This document shows positions 19,096 through 27,251 of a DNA stretch of 64,000 nt, in pieces; position 1 is the stretch's first letter, and each line of letters begins with the position of its first letter. The translations under genes were made by a program, and so were the position numbers. The notes beneath the pieces are model-generated. The model was not told where the DNA came from. It worked only from the letters and a program-made list of their open reading frames with translations, and searched no databases. The stretch comes from CAWGGS01 sp963822095 (GTDB lineage: Bacteria; Desulfobacterota; Desulfobulbia; Desulfobulbales; Desulfocapsaceae): assembly GCA_963822095.1 (NCBI GenBank), contig CAWGGS010000033.1, positions 1 through 64,000 on the forward strand. The letters run 5' to 3'.

Positions 19096-19908
19096 ATGAG
19101 GCGGAATTTTTCATTTATACCCATCATAGGAATTCTATTATTGGTTTTTTTGTGCTCGGCACAGACAGGCTACTCATCTGTTGTTGATCATACGGAAGAC
19201 AATCTCCTTACCGTTATCAGTCCTTCACAGGATCAAGCACAAGAAAAAGCGTCTTTGCAACACTACGAGCTTGTATTGCAGAAAGAGCCTGATAATTTTC
19301 AGGCAATACTCAGTGCTGCTTACATACATCTTCGTCTCGGCTGGTTATATAGCAACAAGGTGGAGGAAAAGGAACACTTCGGAACAATGCTGAAATATTC
19401 CGAAAGGGCTCTGCAGCTTGAGCCCCATGACTATCAGGCCAGGCTCCTGAACATCATCGCCAGAGCAAAAAACATCGGGTATGCCTCTCAAAGAGAGCAG
19501 GTTCATATTGTTTGGGCGCTCAAAAAGGACTTATCTGCCCTGATGGCTATCCGCAGTGACGACCCGGACAGCATCTATGTCTTGAGCTGGTTGAATTTCA
19601 AGGTGGGTCAGATCAACTCCATGAACAGGTTTTTCGCCACTATTCTTTTTGGAGGATTACCCGAAGACCTGACCATTGAGAATGCAATCTCGCTTATGAA
19701 AAAGGCCATTGCGTTGCGCCCGAATTACAGCATCTACTCCTATGATCTGGGGGTCTTCAACCAACGGTTGGGACAGTTGAAGGAAGCAAGTAAACTGTTT
19801 AAAAAGGTCTTATCCACTCCTCCCCAGAAACCGGAAGAGATAGTCTACAGAGAAAGGTCCCAAAAACGTTTGCAAAAGATAGGATTAAAAAGGCTGGCAA
19901 AGAACTGA
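19096..19908 (+). CDS. Secreted or membrane-anchored TPR-repeat protein
   Basis: The protein has 270 residues. Residues 1-28 are a signal peptide (IPIIGILLLVFLCSAQTGYSS). The rest has TPR-like helices: HYELVLQKEPDNFQAILSAAY, YSERALQLEPHDYQARLLNI, MKKAIALRPNYSIYSYDLGV and EASKLFKKVLSTPP. TPR proteins are scaffolds, here in the periplasm. The gene stands alone after the TolC/MlaC unit and before the gene-poor junction. No specific partner can be named. Confidence 0.75.
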   Translation: MRRNFSFIPIIGILLLVFLCSAQTGYSSVVDHTEDNLLTVISPSQDQAQEKASLQHYELVLQKEPDNFQAILSAAYIHLRLGWLYSNKVEEKEHFGTMLKYSERALQLEPHDYQARLLNIIARAKNIGYASQREQVHIVWALKKDLSALMAIRSDDPDSIYVLSWLNFKVGQINSMNRFFATILFGGLPEDLTIENAISLMKKAIALRPNYSIYSYDLGVFNQRLGQLKEASKLFKKVLSTPPQKPEEIVYRERSQKRLQKIGLKRLAKN

Positions 19909-20881
19909 CAACGGCACAAAATTTCATCTACAGCGTCCGCCTACTTCTTCCGCAGAAATCACCTATCACACCGGATTTGGTGGTTATTGAAACACCGATA
20001 CATCTACGCTTGGATTCTGGTTAGCCAAAATCGTCCAAACGAGGCTCGATTTTCTAGGATGGTATATACTGGAGAGTGAAGCGGCTATTCCTCAGGATTA
20101 CCTGGAAGAGAACAGCAATGGCGAGCTATTCGATTTTGTTGCAAATTGGTCTTTCACACAACTTTTTGATTTTGCTCTAAATTTTATCCTGATGACATTC
20201 CTTGCACAGGTTACATTTCAACAAAAAAAGGCCCGTATTTTAGAACAAACTTCACGGATTGATATGGCCTGCTCGCCGAGAATATTTGGGAAAGGCCATA
20301 CTTGTGTATGCCTTTCCCAAAAGCAGCGTGGGATAGCGGACCATATCTATCCGCCCGACGGGTGAGAAACACAGGGAATAACCAACTCACTACGGTTACC
20401 AACCGTATCCTCCTGTGCCAACAGAAAAATATTCGCATAACTGTACCCTATTAAATACATACTATACGTCTTCCCGTGGTTTTCATGAAATATTCGGGTT
20501 GATATGTTTGACAGTGTCAAGAAAAAAACAACTCTTCTGTCCGGGGATTAGATATCCCTCCAGCTTCCTACCTGTCCCTGGATATTACCAGAGGCGGAAT
20601 CATTATTACGACGGCTGATCATGCTGATATTCGCGGGTTGGTTACCGCCTGACTTGGTTTCGTCGTGGGGCTTGCCTCTCTCTAGCGACATGAGTTCAGC
20701 ATATGCCTTATCATAAAACCCGGACCGAGGATTCCCCATACCGTGATTGCGCCCCTGGCAACATCCAGGGCTGGACTGTAGGTTGATTTTCCTTTCCTGC
20801 CTCCTCTTGCTTTGTTTAATTTTTAAACTGTATTTACTCCCGAGAATAAATCTATTGTTCTAGCACCTTAGGTAGCCTCGT
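19909..20881. other. Gene-poor junction with degraded-looking reading frames
   Basis: There is no gene I can support. One frame is open without a good start from about 19995 to 20364 and reads like protein in part (LDFLGWYILESEAAIPQDYL), so it may be a remnant of a lost gene. A weak minus-strand frame of 63 codons lies at 20548-20739 without a clear ribosome site. A strong hairpin sits at 20285-20321. The stretch separates the lipid locus from the stress island and lies next to an insertion sequence. Confidence 0.4.
20285..20321. repeat. Strong inverted repeat (hairpin)
   Basis: The arms TTTGGGAAAGGCCATAC and GTATGCCTTTCCCAAA pair along 16 bp with one bulged C and a 4-nt loop. No T-run follows on either strand, so a classic terminator is not certain. 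It could be a remnant of a repeat element. Confidence 0.7.
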
Positions 20882-20928
20882 CAAGCCCCGATACCGAGAA
20901 TGGGCCCCTCATGAATGCTCGTCGGAGG

Positions 20929-22062
20929 TTATTGGGGCTTGGTGAGGCGGATTGACAACGGGTCAATCTCATTGCTGATAGCCCATATAAATGCTATGAG
21001 TTCCCTGGCAATTGCCGTCGTTACCACTTGGGCCGGCTTTCCTTTTGCCCGTAGCCTCCTGAATCGATTACACAGTCGTAACTGTGCCTTCCAGGCGATT
21101 TCCTGCACCCGTTGAGGAAGCTGGTGACTTCGTTTGAGAAGATGACGGGTTACCCGAGCCGGAAAACGATATGTCCACGAGGCTTCCACTAAGGCTCTTC
21201 TGGCATAACCATTGCCTGCCTTGGTAATTCCTCCCCGTTTAATGGAAGGTCCTGTCGAGTGCTCCGATGGCACCAGACCAAGGTAAGCCATAAGTTCGGT
21301 GGGTTTTGCAAATCGACTCAATGGACCTATCTCGGCTATAACCGTCGCAGCAGTTAATAATGATACACCGCGTAAGGCTTGAATCGCTGAGACAACCGGT
21401 TCGAGTCGCCACACTTTGACATGCTTCGCGATTTCTGTAGTCAGACGGGAAACACGTCCGTTCGTTTCTTCTATAGAGCTGATGTATTCTTGCAAAGCAA
21501 TCTGCTGTGCCGGATGCGGCATCTTGATATCGGATAACCAGTTATAATGGGCCCGCGTCCATTTGGTCTTGCCGGAGTAATTCCATCCATGTCTCAATAA
21601 AAAACTTAACAGCCGCTGCTTGGCCTTTCTGGCAGCTACCCTCGCATCATCGCGAGCTCGGATCAGATCGCGCATGGCTTCATCTTCAGGTTCCGGCACA
21701 TAGATCGCAGTCAAGTCGCCGGATCTATGTGAACGAGCCAATTCTTGAGCATCCCGGCGATCATTTTTAATCCTGACTCCACTCTTTTTGGGAATCATTG
21801 AGGGAGCCACCACAATGCAATCAATGCCATTCTTTTGCAGATAATGATAAAGACCGAAGCCTGTCGGCCCGGCTTCATAGACACAGCGAAGTTCTGCATT
21901 TTGAGATATTTGTTTACGGATAAACTTGTTCATCGCATCCATGGTGTGAGGAATTGTTCCATACATCCTCACTTCTTCTTCTCGGCCTTCATTTGTCATC
22001 GCAATGACTATTGTGTCTTTATGGACATCCATTCCAACGTATTTTATGGTATGCTTCTTCAT
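20929..22062 (-). CDS. IS110-family transposase (DEDD recombinase)
   Basis: The protein has 377 residues. The N-terminal DEDD/RuvC-like domain shows YVGMDVHKDTIVIA (first Asp), CVYEAGPTGFGLY (Glu) and RIKNDRRDAQELA (Asp pair). The C-terminal Transposase_20 domain shows ALRGVSLLTAATVIAEIG, LMAYLGLVPSEHSTG and GGITKAGNGYARRALVEAS with the catalytic serine region. The length is complete and there is no frameshift, so the element may be active. Its SD (AAGGAGG, directly before the start) lies in one arm of an inverted repeat, which could limit its translation. Confidence 0.95.
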   Translation of the reverse strand: MKKHTIKYVGMDVHKDTIVIAMTNEGREEEVRMYGTIPHTMDAMNKFIRKQISQNAELRCVYEAGPTGFGLYHYLQKNGIDCIVVAPSMIPKKSGVRIKNDRRDAQELARSHRSGDLTAIYVPEPEDEAMRDLIRARDDARVAARKAKQRLLSFLLRHGWNYSGKTKWTRAHYNWLSDIKMPHPAQQIALQEYISSIEETNGRVSRLTTEIAKHVKVWRLEPVVSAIQALRGVSLLTAATVIAEIGPLSRFAKPTELMAYLGLVPSEHSTGPSIKRGGITKAGNGYARRALVEASWTYRFPARVTRHLLKRSHQLPQRVQEIAWKAQLRLCNRFRRLRAKGKPAQVVTTAIARELIAFIWAISNEIDPLSIRLTKPQ

Positions 22063-22141
22063 GACCTGCCTCCTTGGTTATGGCTCTGGGGTGATGTTGC
22101 TTTGCATACACCTTAATCCACGTTTGCAAGGTAGGCAGGTC
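22063..22141 (-). promoter_or_regulatory. Inverted repeat that covers the transposase ribosome binding site
   Basis: On the minus strand GACCTGCCTACCTTG and CAAGGAGGCAGGTC pair over 14 bp with one bulged base; the loop is 50 nt. The second arm includes the AAGGAGG SD and ends at the base before the ATG. In a transcript that includes both arms the SD is hidden. It could be a guard against read-through expression or part of the IS110 bridge-RNA fold. Confidence 0.6.
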
Positions 22142-22159
22142 TTCTGTCAAACATTATGT

Positions 22160-22333
22160 CTAGACTCCTCCATTTGTAAGAGGAGCGTTGTGTTGAATAT
22201 CACCGTGAGAGGTGATGAATTTATGTACAAGCATATTGCCCAGTCCGACGACAAGAATTCCAAGAGGTAGCACAATTTGCAGTGCAACCGGTAATAACCA
22301 TAAAAGCACAATTGTATTTGCTAGCGTAGACAT
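22160..22333 (-). CDS. Small hydrophobic membrane protein (57 residues)
   Basis: An open frame of 57 codons starts at an ATG with a perfect SD, AGGAGG, six bases upstream. The product begins MSTLANTIVLLWLLPVAL and contains one long or two short membrane helices (residues ~5-35: LLWLLPVALQIVLPLGILVVG), followed by a polar tail (KFITSHGDIQHNAPL). I do not recognise a family. The strong ribosome site and membrane profile support a real gene; the position between the IS110 element and a decayed gene suggests a surviving piece of the island. It resembles in kind the other small membrane proteins of the island (29499-29720, 29809-29967). Confidence 0.65.
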   Translation of the reverse strand: MSTLANTIVLLWLLPVALQIVLPLGILVVGLGNMLVHKFITSHGDIQHNAPLTNGGV

Positions 22334-22810
22334 GAATTACCTCCTTGAAAGAGATAAAATAAGAATCAGATGTATCTGGCAATAAACCAGAAAATTATCA
22401 AACATCCACAACCAAAGGAAATATTCTCAAAAAAAAGGAGCCACGAATCAGTGTTTTCTGCCTTTCAAAAAAGAGTAGCTCCAATGACTTCACACATACA
22501 AAGAAACAATTCCCACAGGCATGTTCTTCTCAAACTATCTGAGAAACAAACTTGGTTACAATAATAGTAATCATTCTTGCAAAAGTCAAAGAAATGTGCT
22601 CTCACAAAAATTCTCCAGAATCTGGGTGCTATAGTGGGTGTTACGGGGATATCCATGACTTGTGAGTATAGAGATAGTATAAAATCGCTGGTTAAATATC
22701 ATGAAAGAATTTAAATTTATGTTTGGATTTTGGATTTTGGAATACAAAATTATAATCCAACACCAAGATAGTGTGTGGTATATACTATTCGGTACAACCT
22801 TCTACCATAA

Positions 22811-22960
22811 TCACACGCGATTTATACCAAGGCAATTTTCAGAGGTGTAATGCATTGGAGCAGAACTGGTTTCCATCCGTATCACCGGGGTATCGGGGTT
22901 GACCTCGTTGATGGTCCCCACGGATTCCGTCGTTGTGACGGTCGTTTTGAAATGCCATGG
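22811..22960 (-). pseudogene. Remnant of a small conserved hypothetical gene
   Basis: A frame without a start codon runs for about 49 codons and contains TTVTTTESVGTINEVNPDTP followed by VIRMETSSAPMHYTSEN. This resembles the central part of a widespread periplasmic hypothetical protein (a TTTESVGTV.EVNP pattern then P..YTY), but it stops early and lacks both ends. The orphan activator site at 22976-23006 lies just upstream of it. The family assignment is from memory and uncertain. Confidence 0.35.
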
Positions 22961-22975
22961 TCTCTATAAAAAACC

Positions 22976-23006
22976 GGTCATATATGCCCAATGGTCATAA
23001 ATGATC
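22976..23006. promoter_or_regulatory. Double palindromic activator site, orphan copy
   Basis: Two 14-bp palindromes, GGTCATATATGCCC and GGTCATAAATGATC, are separated by 3 bp. They are the same kind as the four sites found 99-103 bp upstream of sigma-54 promoters elsewhere in the island. Here no -24/-12 element is found at the expected distance on either side; the downstream gene appears to be decayed. Confidence 0.6.
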
Positions 23007-23165
23007 CCTTCAAAGTCTCCCGGAGAGTCAGATAGAGACGGCAAACGAAGATCTGATTACCCTTGAAACTCAGCCTATCGAAAAGAAAGGGTATGAGCCT
23101 GTTTTTATCTCGGGTGTCTCTACAGCATGGACGGCTGCAGAGAAGCCCATATGGATGGATTTATT

Positions 23166-23418
23166 GTTCTTCCGGATTGAGATGTACTCTATAACGCGGG
23201 AGGCTGAGGGCTTCTCTGGAGGACGCCTCATGGAGGCCCGAAGGGGAACCACACAGGGTCCGGAGGGGTGCGGACAGGACGTCCGCACCTGACAGCAGGC
23301 CAGGTGTCAGCCGTGGTGTACCGGCGATAAGGCCGCCGCAGAGGAGCGTCCGAAAGCGATGTACTCTGCGGATTTGTTACTTTCACCTTTCCAAAAGTAC
23401 GCTTCATTTGGATGAACC
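23166..23418 (+). repeat. MITE-like element, copy A
   Basis: This ~253-bp element is bounded by imperfect inverted repeats: the left end GTTCTTCCGGATTGAGA and, read inwards from the right, GGTTCATCCAAATGAAGCGT. Inside is a perfect 8-bp stem GTGCGGAC/GTCCGCAC and the conserved words GACAGCAGGCCAG and GGCGATAAGGCCGC. It has no coding capacity of its own. Five other copies or fragments are in the window. Confidence 0.75.
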
Positions 23419-23673
23419 AGATTTATTGCGTCCCGAGAAACCAACAACTCACTGAACATTTGTGTAATCAGTAACGGAAAGGACGGATGTGTTCGAATAC
23501 TTGCCAAAACAACACATCGGCATGGCAGGCATCCACGGACATGAAATTCTCCGGTGCCGCTTCGTCGTACATCCTCACTTGCTGCACCTCCCGCATCCCA
23601 GCCGATCCCACTAATTTTAACGAGTTTGCGCCTGTCAGCCTGTCCATGAGTGAGCCGTCCTGACAAATACAGG

Positions 23674-23928
23674 CTAATATTGCTTCCCGGCGATATTCTT
23701 TATGAGCTGATCAATCTCAAGACCAAGGGCAACACATTGTTTATCTTCCATACAGGAATCGGCATCCGGTATTTCCAGGTAGTGCTTGAGTTCATGGTGG
23801 TCTTTTTTTAGATCGATCAGCCAAATTTTTTTCTTCGCGTCGTAGTCAACGGTAATGTCGATGTCACACGAACCGATATCGGGATAAAGAGTGGTGATTT
23901 TTTTACACAATGCTTCTTTTGAATACAT
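23674..23928 (-). CDS. Small conserved hypothetical protein (84 residues)
   Basis: The better start is the second ATG (23928), with AGGAGG six bases upstream; the first ATG touches the SD. The soluble product is rich in charged residues and has cysteines in CKKITTLYPDIGSCDIDI and DSCMEDKQCVALGLEI. A His-rich turn (KKDHHELKHYLEIPDA) could bind metal. I do not recognise a characterised family. It lies alone between repeat element A and the radical SAM operon, on the same strand. Confidence 0.65.
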   Translation of the reverse strand: MYSKEALCKKITTLYPDIGSCDIDITVDYDAKKKIWLIDLKKDHHELKHYLEIPDADSCMEDKQCVALGLEIDQLIKNIAGKQY

Positions 23929-24081
23929 GGGCATCCTCCTAAAAAATATTCCCGCAGATTTTACATTTATAGATTTCCACTTTTGGGGTCATGACTGACT
24001 CTCCCCTATCTTGATATCGTAGCAGATATCCCAATTGGTGCTTCATAGTAGACACTACCTGTACCTGTATTTGCCATGACA

Positions 24082-25560
24082 CTAGAAAATATACAGTTCA
24101 CATATCTTACGATAATGATGACCAAATATTGAAAGGGTAATGGCCAGGGAAAGTTGCCTGGGTTTGTGGGTCAGGGTCCAGAACATCAGTTGCCAATACT
24201 GGAAACGTTCTTTTCCCAGGATCCCGAGACGAAAAGCGGTGCGGAACAGTGAAAGGAACCGCTGCCAATTTATCGGCTGGTTTACTTCAGGCTCCTTGAG
24301 TTCTTTGAGCAATTTTCTCACCCGCCGATAATAGTTTCTTGGAGAATATATCTGCCTCATGATCGATTGATACCCTTCCACAAGCGCGTCCAGCCCCATC
24401 AGGGGAATGATATTGGTTGTTCCATCGACATTATCTCCGGAATAGGTGGCAAGCACCCGGCTTTCCTTTTGCAGCCGACTGAAGAGATGTGTTCCCGGAG
24501 GGGCCTGAAGCATGCCGACCATGGCGGTAACGATGCCGCTGTTCTGGATAAAGTCTATCTGTCGCTGGAAAATTGACGACATGTCGCTATCGAAGCCGAC
24601 GATAAAACCACCCATCACCTGCAGTCCTGATCGATGGATAATTTTGACGCTTTCAAGAAGATTTCTGTTTTTATTCTGGCTTTTATGGCATTCGGTAAGG
24701 CTCATCTCGTCAGGGGATTCGATGCCGATAAAAACGGTATCGAACCCGGCTTTTGCCATCAAATCCAGGAGTTCTGGGTCATCTGCAAGATTTATGGAGG
24801 CCTCCGTGAAAAAAACACATCCTTTTTTCTCTTTTCGCCACGCTATCAGGGAAGGCAGAAGATCCGTTTTCAAAAAGGCTTTGTTGCCGATGAAATTGTC
24901 ATCAACAAAAAATATGCTCCCGCGCCACCCGGAGTCATAAATTTGATCAAGCTCGGAGGTAACCTGCTGCGACGTCTTTATACGGGTCCGGTGACCGAAC
25001 AGCGTGGTCACGTTGCAGAATTCACAGTTGAACGGACAGCCTCTGGAAAACTGAATGTTCAAAGACGCATACCGTTTCATTTTTACCAGATCCCATAAGG
25101 GACTTGGCGTACCGCTTAGATCGCAGAAGCCTGAGGATCTGTAGGTTTTTTTTGGCTGTCCCTTATGAAGGTCCGAAAGAAAGGCAGGCAACGTTATCTC
25201 AGCCTCATCCAACACAAGGTGATCCACCTCTTCAAAAAGCTCCGGTTCTGATGTGAATAGAGGCCCTCCGGCAACAACCTTCAACTTTGCAGATTTGCAA
25301 CGGGCTATGATCTGTTGTGCGGACTTCCGCTGTATCGCCATACCGCCGATGAAGGCTATGTCCGCCCAGTTAAGATCCTTCTCCGTTAGCTTTTCCACAT
25401 TTATATCCACCAGGCGTTTGAGCCATTTTTCCGGCAACAAAGCCGCTACGGTGATAAGACCCAGCGGCGGGAAGGCCGCTTTCTTGCCGATAAAGCTCAA
25501 AGCATAGGTAAAAGACCAGAAGGTATCCGGGAATTTCGGGTAAATAAACAGAACGTTCAT
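24082..25560 (-). CDS. B12-binding domain radical SAM protein with DUF4070
   Basis: The protein has 492 residues: a cobalamin-binding Rossmann domain (~1-150; FPPLGLITVAALLP, VVAGGPLFTSEPE), a radical SAM barrel with the cluster motif CPFNCEFC (~182-189), and a C-terminal DUF4070-type region. Enzymes of this layout add methyl groups to unreactive carbons or rearrange lipids; the hopanoid C-2 methylase HpnP has the same domains. The substrate here is not known. Its start overlaps the stop of the ABM-domain gene by 4 bp (ATGA), so the two are translationally coupled. Confidence 0.85.
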   Translation of the reverse strand: MNVLFIYPKFPDTFWSFTYALSFIGKKAAFPPLGLITVAALLPEKWLKRLVDINVEKLTEKDLNWADIAFIGGMAIQRKSAQQIIARCKSAKLKVVAGGPLFTSEPELFEEVDHLVLDEAEITLPAFLSDLHKGQPKKTYRSSGFCDLSGTPSPLWDLVKMKRYASLNIQFSRGCPFNCEFCNVTTLFGHRTRIKTSQQVTSELDQIYDSGWRGSIFFVDDNFIGNKAFLKTDLLPSLIAWRKEKKGCVFFTEASINLADDPELLDLMAKAGFDTVFIGIESPDEMSLTECHKSQNKNRNLLESVKIIHRSGLQVMGGFIVGFDSDMSSIFQRQIDFIQNSGIVTAMVGMLQAPPGTHLFSRLQKESRVLATYSGDNVDGTTNIIPLMGLDALVEGYQSIMRQIYSPRNYYRRVRKLLKELKEPEVNQPINWQRFLSLFRTAFRLGILGKERFQYWQLMFWTLTHKPRQLSLAITLSIFGHHYRKICELYIF

Positions 25561-25925
25561 GACACAAGTCTCCTTTCAGCGGTACGGAGGGGAAAACTGT
25601 TACTCGTTGTTCTTACTAAATCAACAGCCTCAACCCCCTCGGAATTTGAGACCGTCAGAATGTCAATTTTCAAAGGTTCAGACAGGAGGCTTTTGGTCCC
25701 GAGCAAAACGCTGAATCCGTCGGATCTTAAAAATTTCTCCAGATGCTGACGGGTTTCCCATTCCGATATCAGGCTGAAAGCATTACCGTCTTCGATATCA
25801 CTGAAGATACCATTGCTCAGACAACCTTCCCCCATCTCGGGTCGGTTAATCAATGAGAGGAGTGTTTGTATAACCTCTTTCTGTTTTTCCGGAATCACAT
25901 GCATGATTGCTCTGATGATGACCAT
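25557..25925 (-). CDS. Antibiotic biosynthesis monooxygenase (ABM)-domain protein
   Basis: With the start at 25925 (GGGGAGG 11 bases upstream) the product has 122 residues; the longer frame to 26108 runs through the upstream gene. The fold is suggested by MVIIRAIMHVIPEKQKEVIQ, a glycine turn and ISEWETRQHLEKFLRSDGF, the pattern of the ferredoxin-like ABM dimer. Members act as small oxygenases, haem-handling or sensor proteins. A role in an anaerobe is open. It is coupled to the radical SAM gene by a 4-bp overlap. Confidence 0.7.
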   Translation of the reverse strand: MVIIRAIMHVIPEKQKEVIQTLLSLINRPEMGEGCLSNGIFSDIEDGNAFSLISEWETRQHLEKFLRSDGFSVLLGTKSLLSEPLKIDILTVSNSEGVEAVDLVRTTSNSFPLRTAERRLVS

Positions 25926-26016
25926 TGTTTGCAAAGCCTCCCCTTCTGCCTTCCATAACCAAGTATCAATCCAAGGAATACAACTCCCGATGTATGTGAG
26001 AGAAGAGTTCCCCGAA

Positions 26017-26442
26017 TCATCGACCGCGTCCTCCGCCGGAACCCATACCACCTCCGGTCCCCATCCCACCACGGCCCTGCCCCATGCCTCTGCCCTGGCC
26101 CATACCATTACCCTGTCCCATGCCGTTGCCTTGTCCCATGCCGCTGCCGATGGTCGGAGGCTCGTCGGGCAGGACCATGCCGCGGGATGCGGCTCGCTCT
26201 TTCATAGCCAGGTGATGCTCGTTGCGGATCTGTTCCTGCTCTTCGACAGTCTTGGCAACGCGCATTCGGGTACGATATTCGATGCGTTCCTGCGGCGTCA
26301 TAAGTTGACTTCCGTAGATGTATTCCTGCTGTTGTAGCTGGGCATTTTCTTGGTTTGGTGTTGGATCAGCCGCCCATGCAAACCCGGTGTACAAAAACAG
26401 GATTGTGGCGAGGGCAAACACGAGCAATAATCGCTTTTTCAT
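26017..26442 (-). CDS. Secreted protein with Gly/Met-rich repeat tail
   Basis: The protein has 141 residues with a clear signal peptide (LLLVFALATILFLYTGFAWA, cut before ADPTP) and SD AAGGAG. The middle is a charged helix (LMTPQERIEYRTRMR, EEQEQIRNEHHLAMKERAA). The last ~40 residues repeat MGQGNG/MGQGRG and then GGMG. Similar helix-plus-glycine proteins are common and unnamed in Desulfobacterota. Its job could be metal binding or an envelope matrix. It heads the transcription unit that continues with the ABM and radical SAM genes, 91 bp away. Confidence 0.75.
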   Translation of the reverse strand: MKKRLLLVFALATILFLYTGFAWAADPTPNQENAQLQQQEYIYGSQLMTPQERIEYRTRMRVAKTVEEQEQIRNEHHLAMKERAASRGMVLPDEPPTIGSGMGQGNGMGQGNGMGQGRGMGQGRGGMGTGGGMGSGGGRGR

Positions 26443-27251
26443 GGGAGACTCCTTTTCATATAGGGTTGTGGAATTTCTATAATCGTAACACTTGCTGCTC
26501 GATCAGTGAGGCTGAAGCCAATATATTGCGCCGTTCATCCAACGATCTGCAGCGTGTTACCGTTAGCACATGCAAGTATTTCAAAGATTTGGGGGGCATG
26601 GCAAAAGAACAACAATGCATTGATTTTCTGACCGTTGTTGTTCATGTTCTGGCCTATCCTCTTTCTGGTGTTTCTGTGTCTGCTTTGGCTCCACGGCCTT
26701 TCGTGTTGCCCAAACAGCCCTTTGTTGCACCTTTTAAGGTCGTGGTCTGACCTGTGGTGATTGTACTTCCTTTCGAGACGTGCTTGTGCGTCTGCGTCCG
26801 GGAACGCAGCCCTTGGATACCCCAGGACTGTTGCTTCTCCCAATGTCTGTTTTTGTCCCTGCCTCTCCAAGTTTGTTAAACCTTCTGGTAAGGATTATTT
26901 TTGGTTCATCCGAATGAAGCGTACTTTTGTAAATCTGAAAGGAACAATCCGGCAGAGTGCCTCGCTTTCGGACGCGACTCTGCGGCCTCATCGCCGGTAC
27001 ACCACGGCTGACAGACAGGCCGTCCCTGGCCTGCTGTCAGGTGCGGACGTCCTGTCCGCACCCCTCTGGGCCTTGTGTGGTTTCCCGCCGCGCCTCCGCG
27101 AGGCGTCCTCCAGAGACGCCCTCTGCCTCCCACGTTATAGATAAGTACTCTCAATCCGGAAGAACCTTAATTTTGATGTTCTGGATGTTGATGAATTGTC
27201 ACCGATTGGAGTTCATTTGAAATGACACCATCCTCCTTGTTCACAGCTTTT
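26443..27251. other. Gene-poor stretch containing MITE copy B
   Basis: Outside the repeat element (26903-27166) there is nothing I can support. Frames on the minus strand between 26535 and 26900 are open but have no ribosome site or recognisable product. Confidence 0.45.
26903..27166 (-). repeat. MITE-like element, copy B (inverted relative to copy A)
   Basis: This 264-bp element begins with GGTTCATCCGAATGAAGCGT and ends with TCAATCCGGAAGAACC. It has the same internal stem (GTGCGGAC/GTCCGCAC) and the GCCTGCTGTCAG word as copy A, in the opposite orientation. It is the best-preserved copy. Confidence 0.78.

Larger units (their letters stand above)
20882..22141 (-). mobile_element. IS110-family insertion sequence (limits uncertain)
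   Basis: The element is defined by its transposase gene. The limits given are the outer edges of two inverted repeats that bracket the gene: CAAGCCCC/GGGGCTTG at 20882-20889 and 20934-20941, and a ~14-bp pair at 22063-22076 and 22127-22141. IS110 elements have no true terminal repeats and often no target duplication, so the real ends may lie elsewhere. The non-coding ends of this family encode a bridge RNA, which could be in either flank. Confidence 0.5.
22334..23673. other. 1.3-kb gene-poor stretch with remnant, orphan activator site and MITE copy A
   Basis: Apart from the remnant at 22811-22960, the double palindrome at 22976-23006 and the repeat element at 23166-23418, I see nothing. Open frames in 23070-23666 lie in the repeat element and have no ribosome sites. 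Confidence 0.5.

Noticed and set aside
20548..20739. A 63-codon minus-strand frame in the junction
   Set aside because: There is no clear ribosome site or membrane or family signal; kept only as a remark in the region entry.
23307..23666. Open frames of ~70-120 codons in and beside repeat copies A and B
   Set aside because: Similar frames arise from the GC-rich repeat in both orientations, there are no ribosome sites, and the frames are not kept between copies.
26059..26150. Short tandem repeat taken for a CRISPR or regulatory array
   Set aside because: It is the coding repeat for MGQGNG/MGQGRG in the tail of the secreted protein; there are no spacers.
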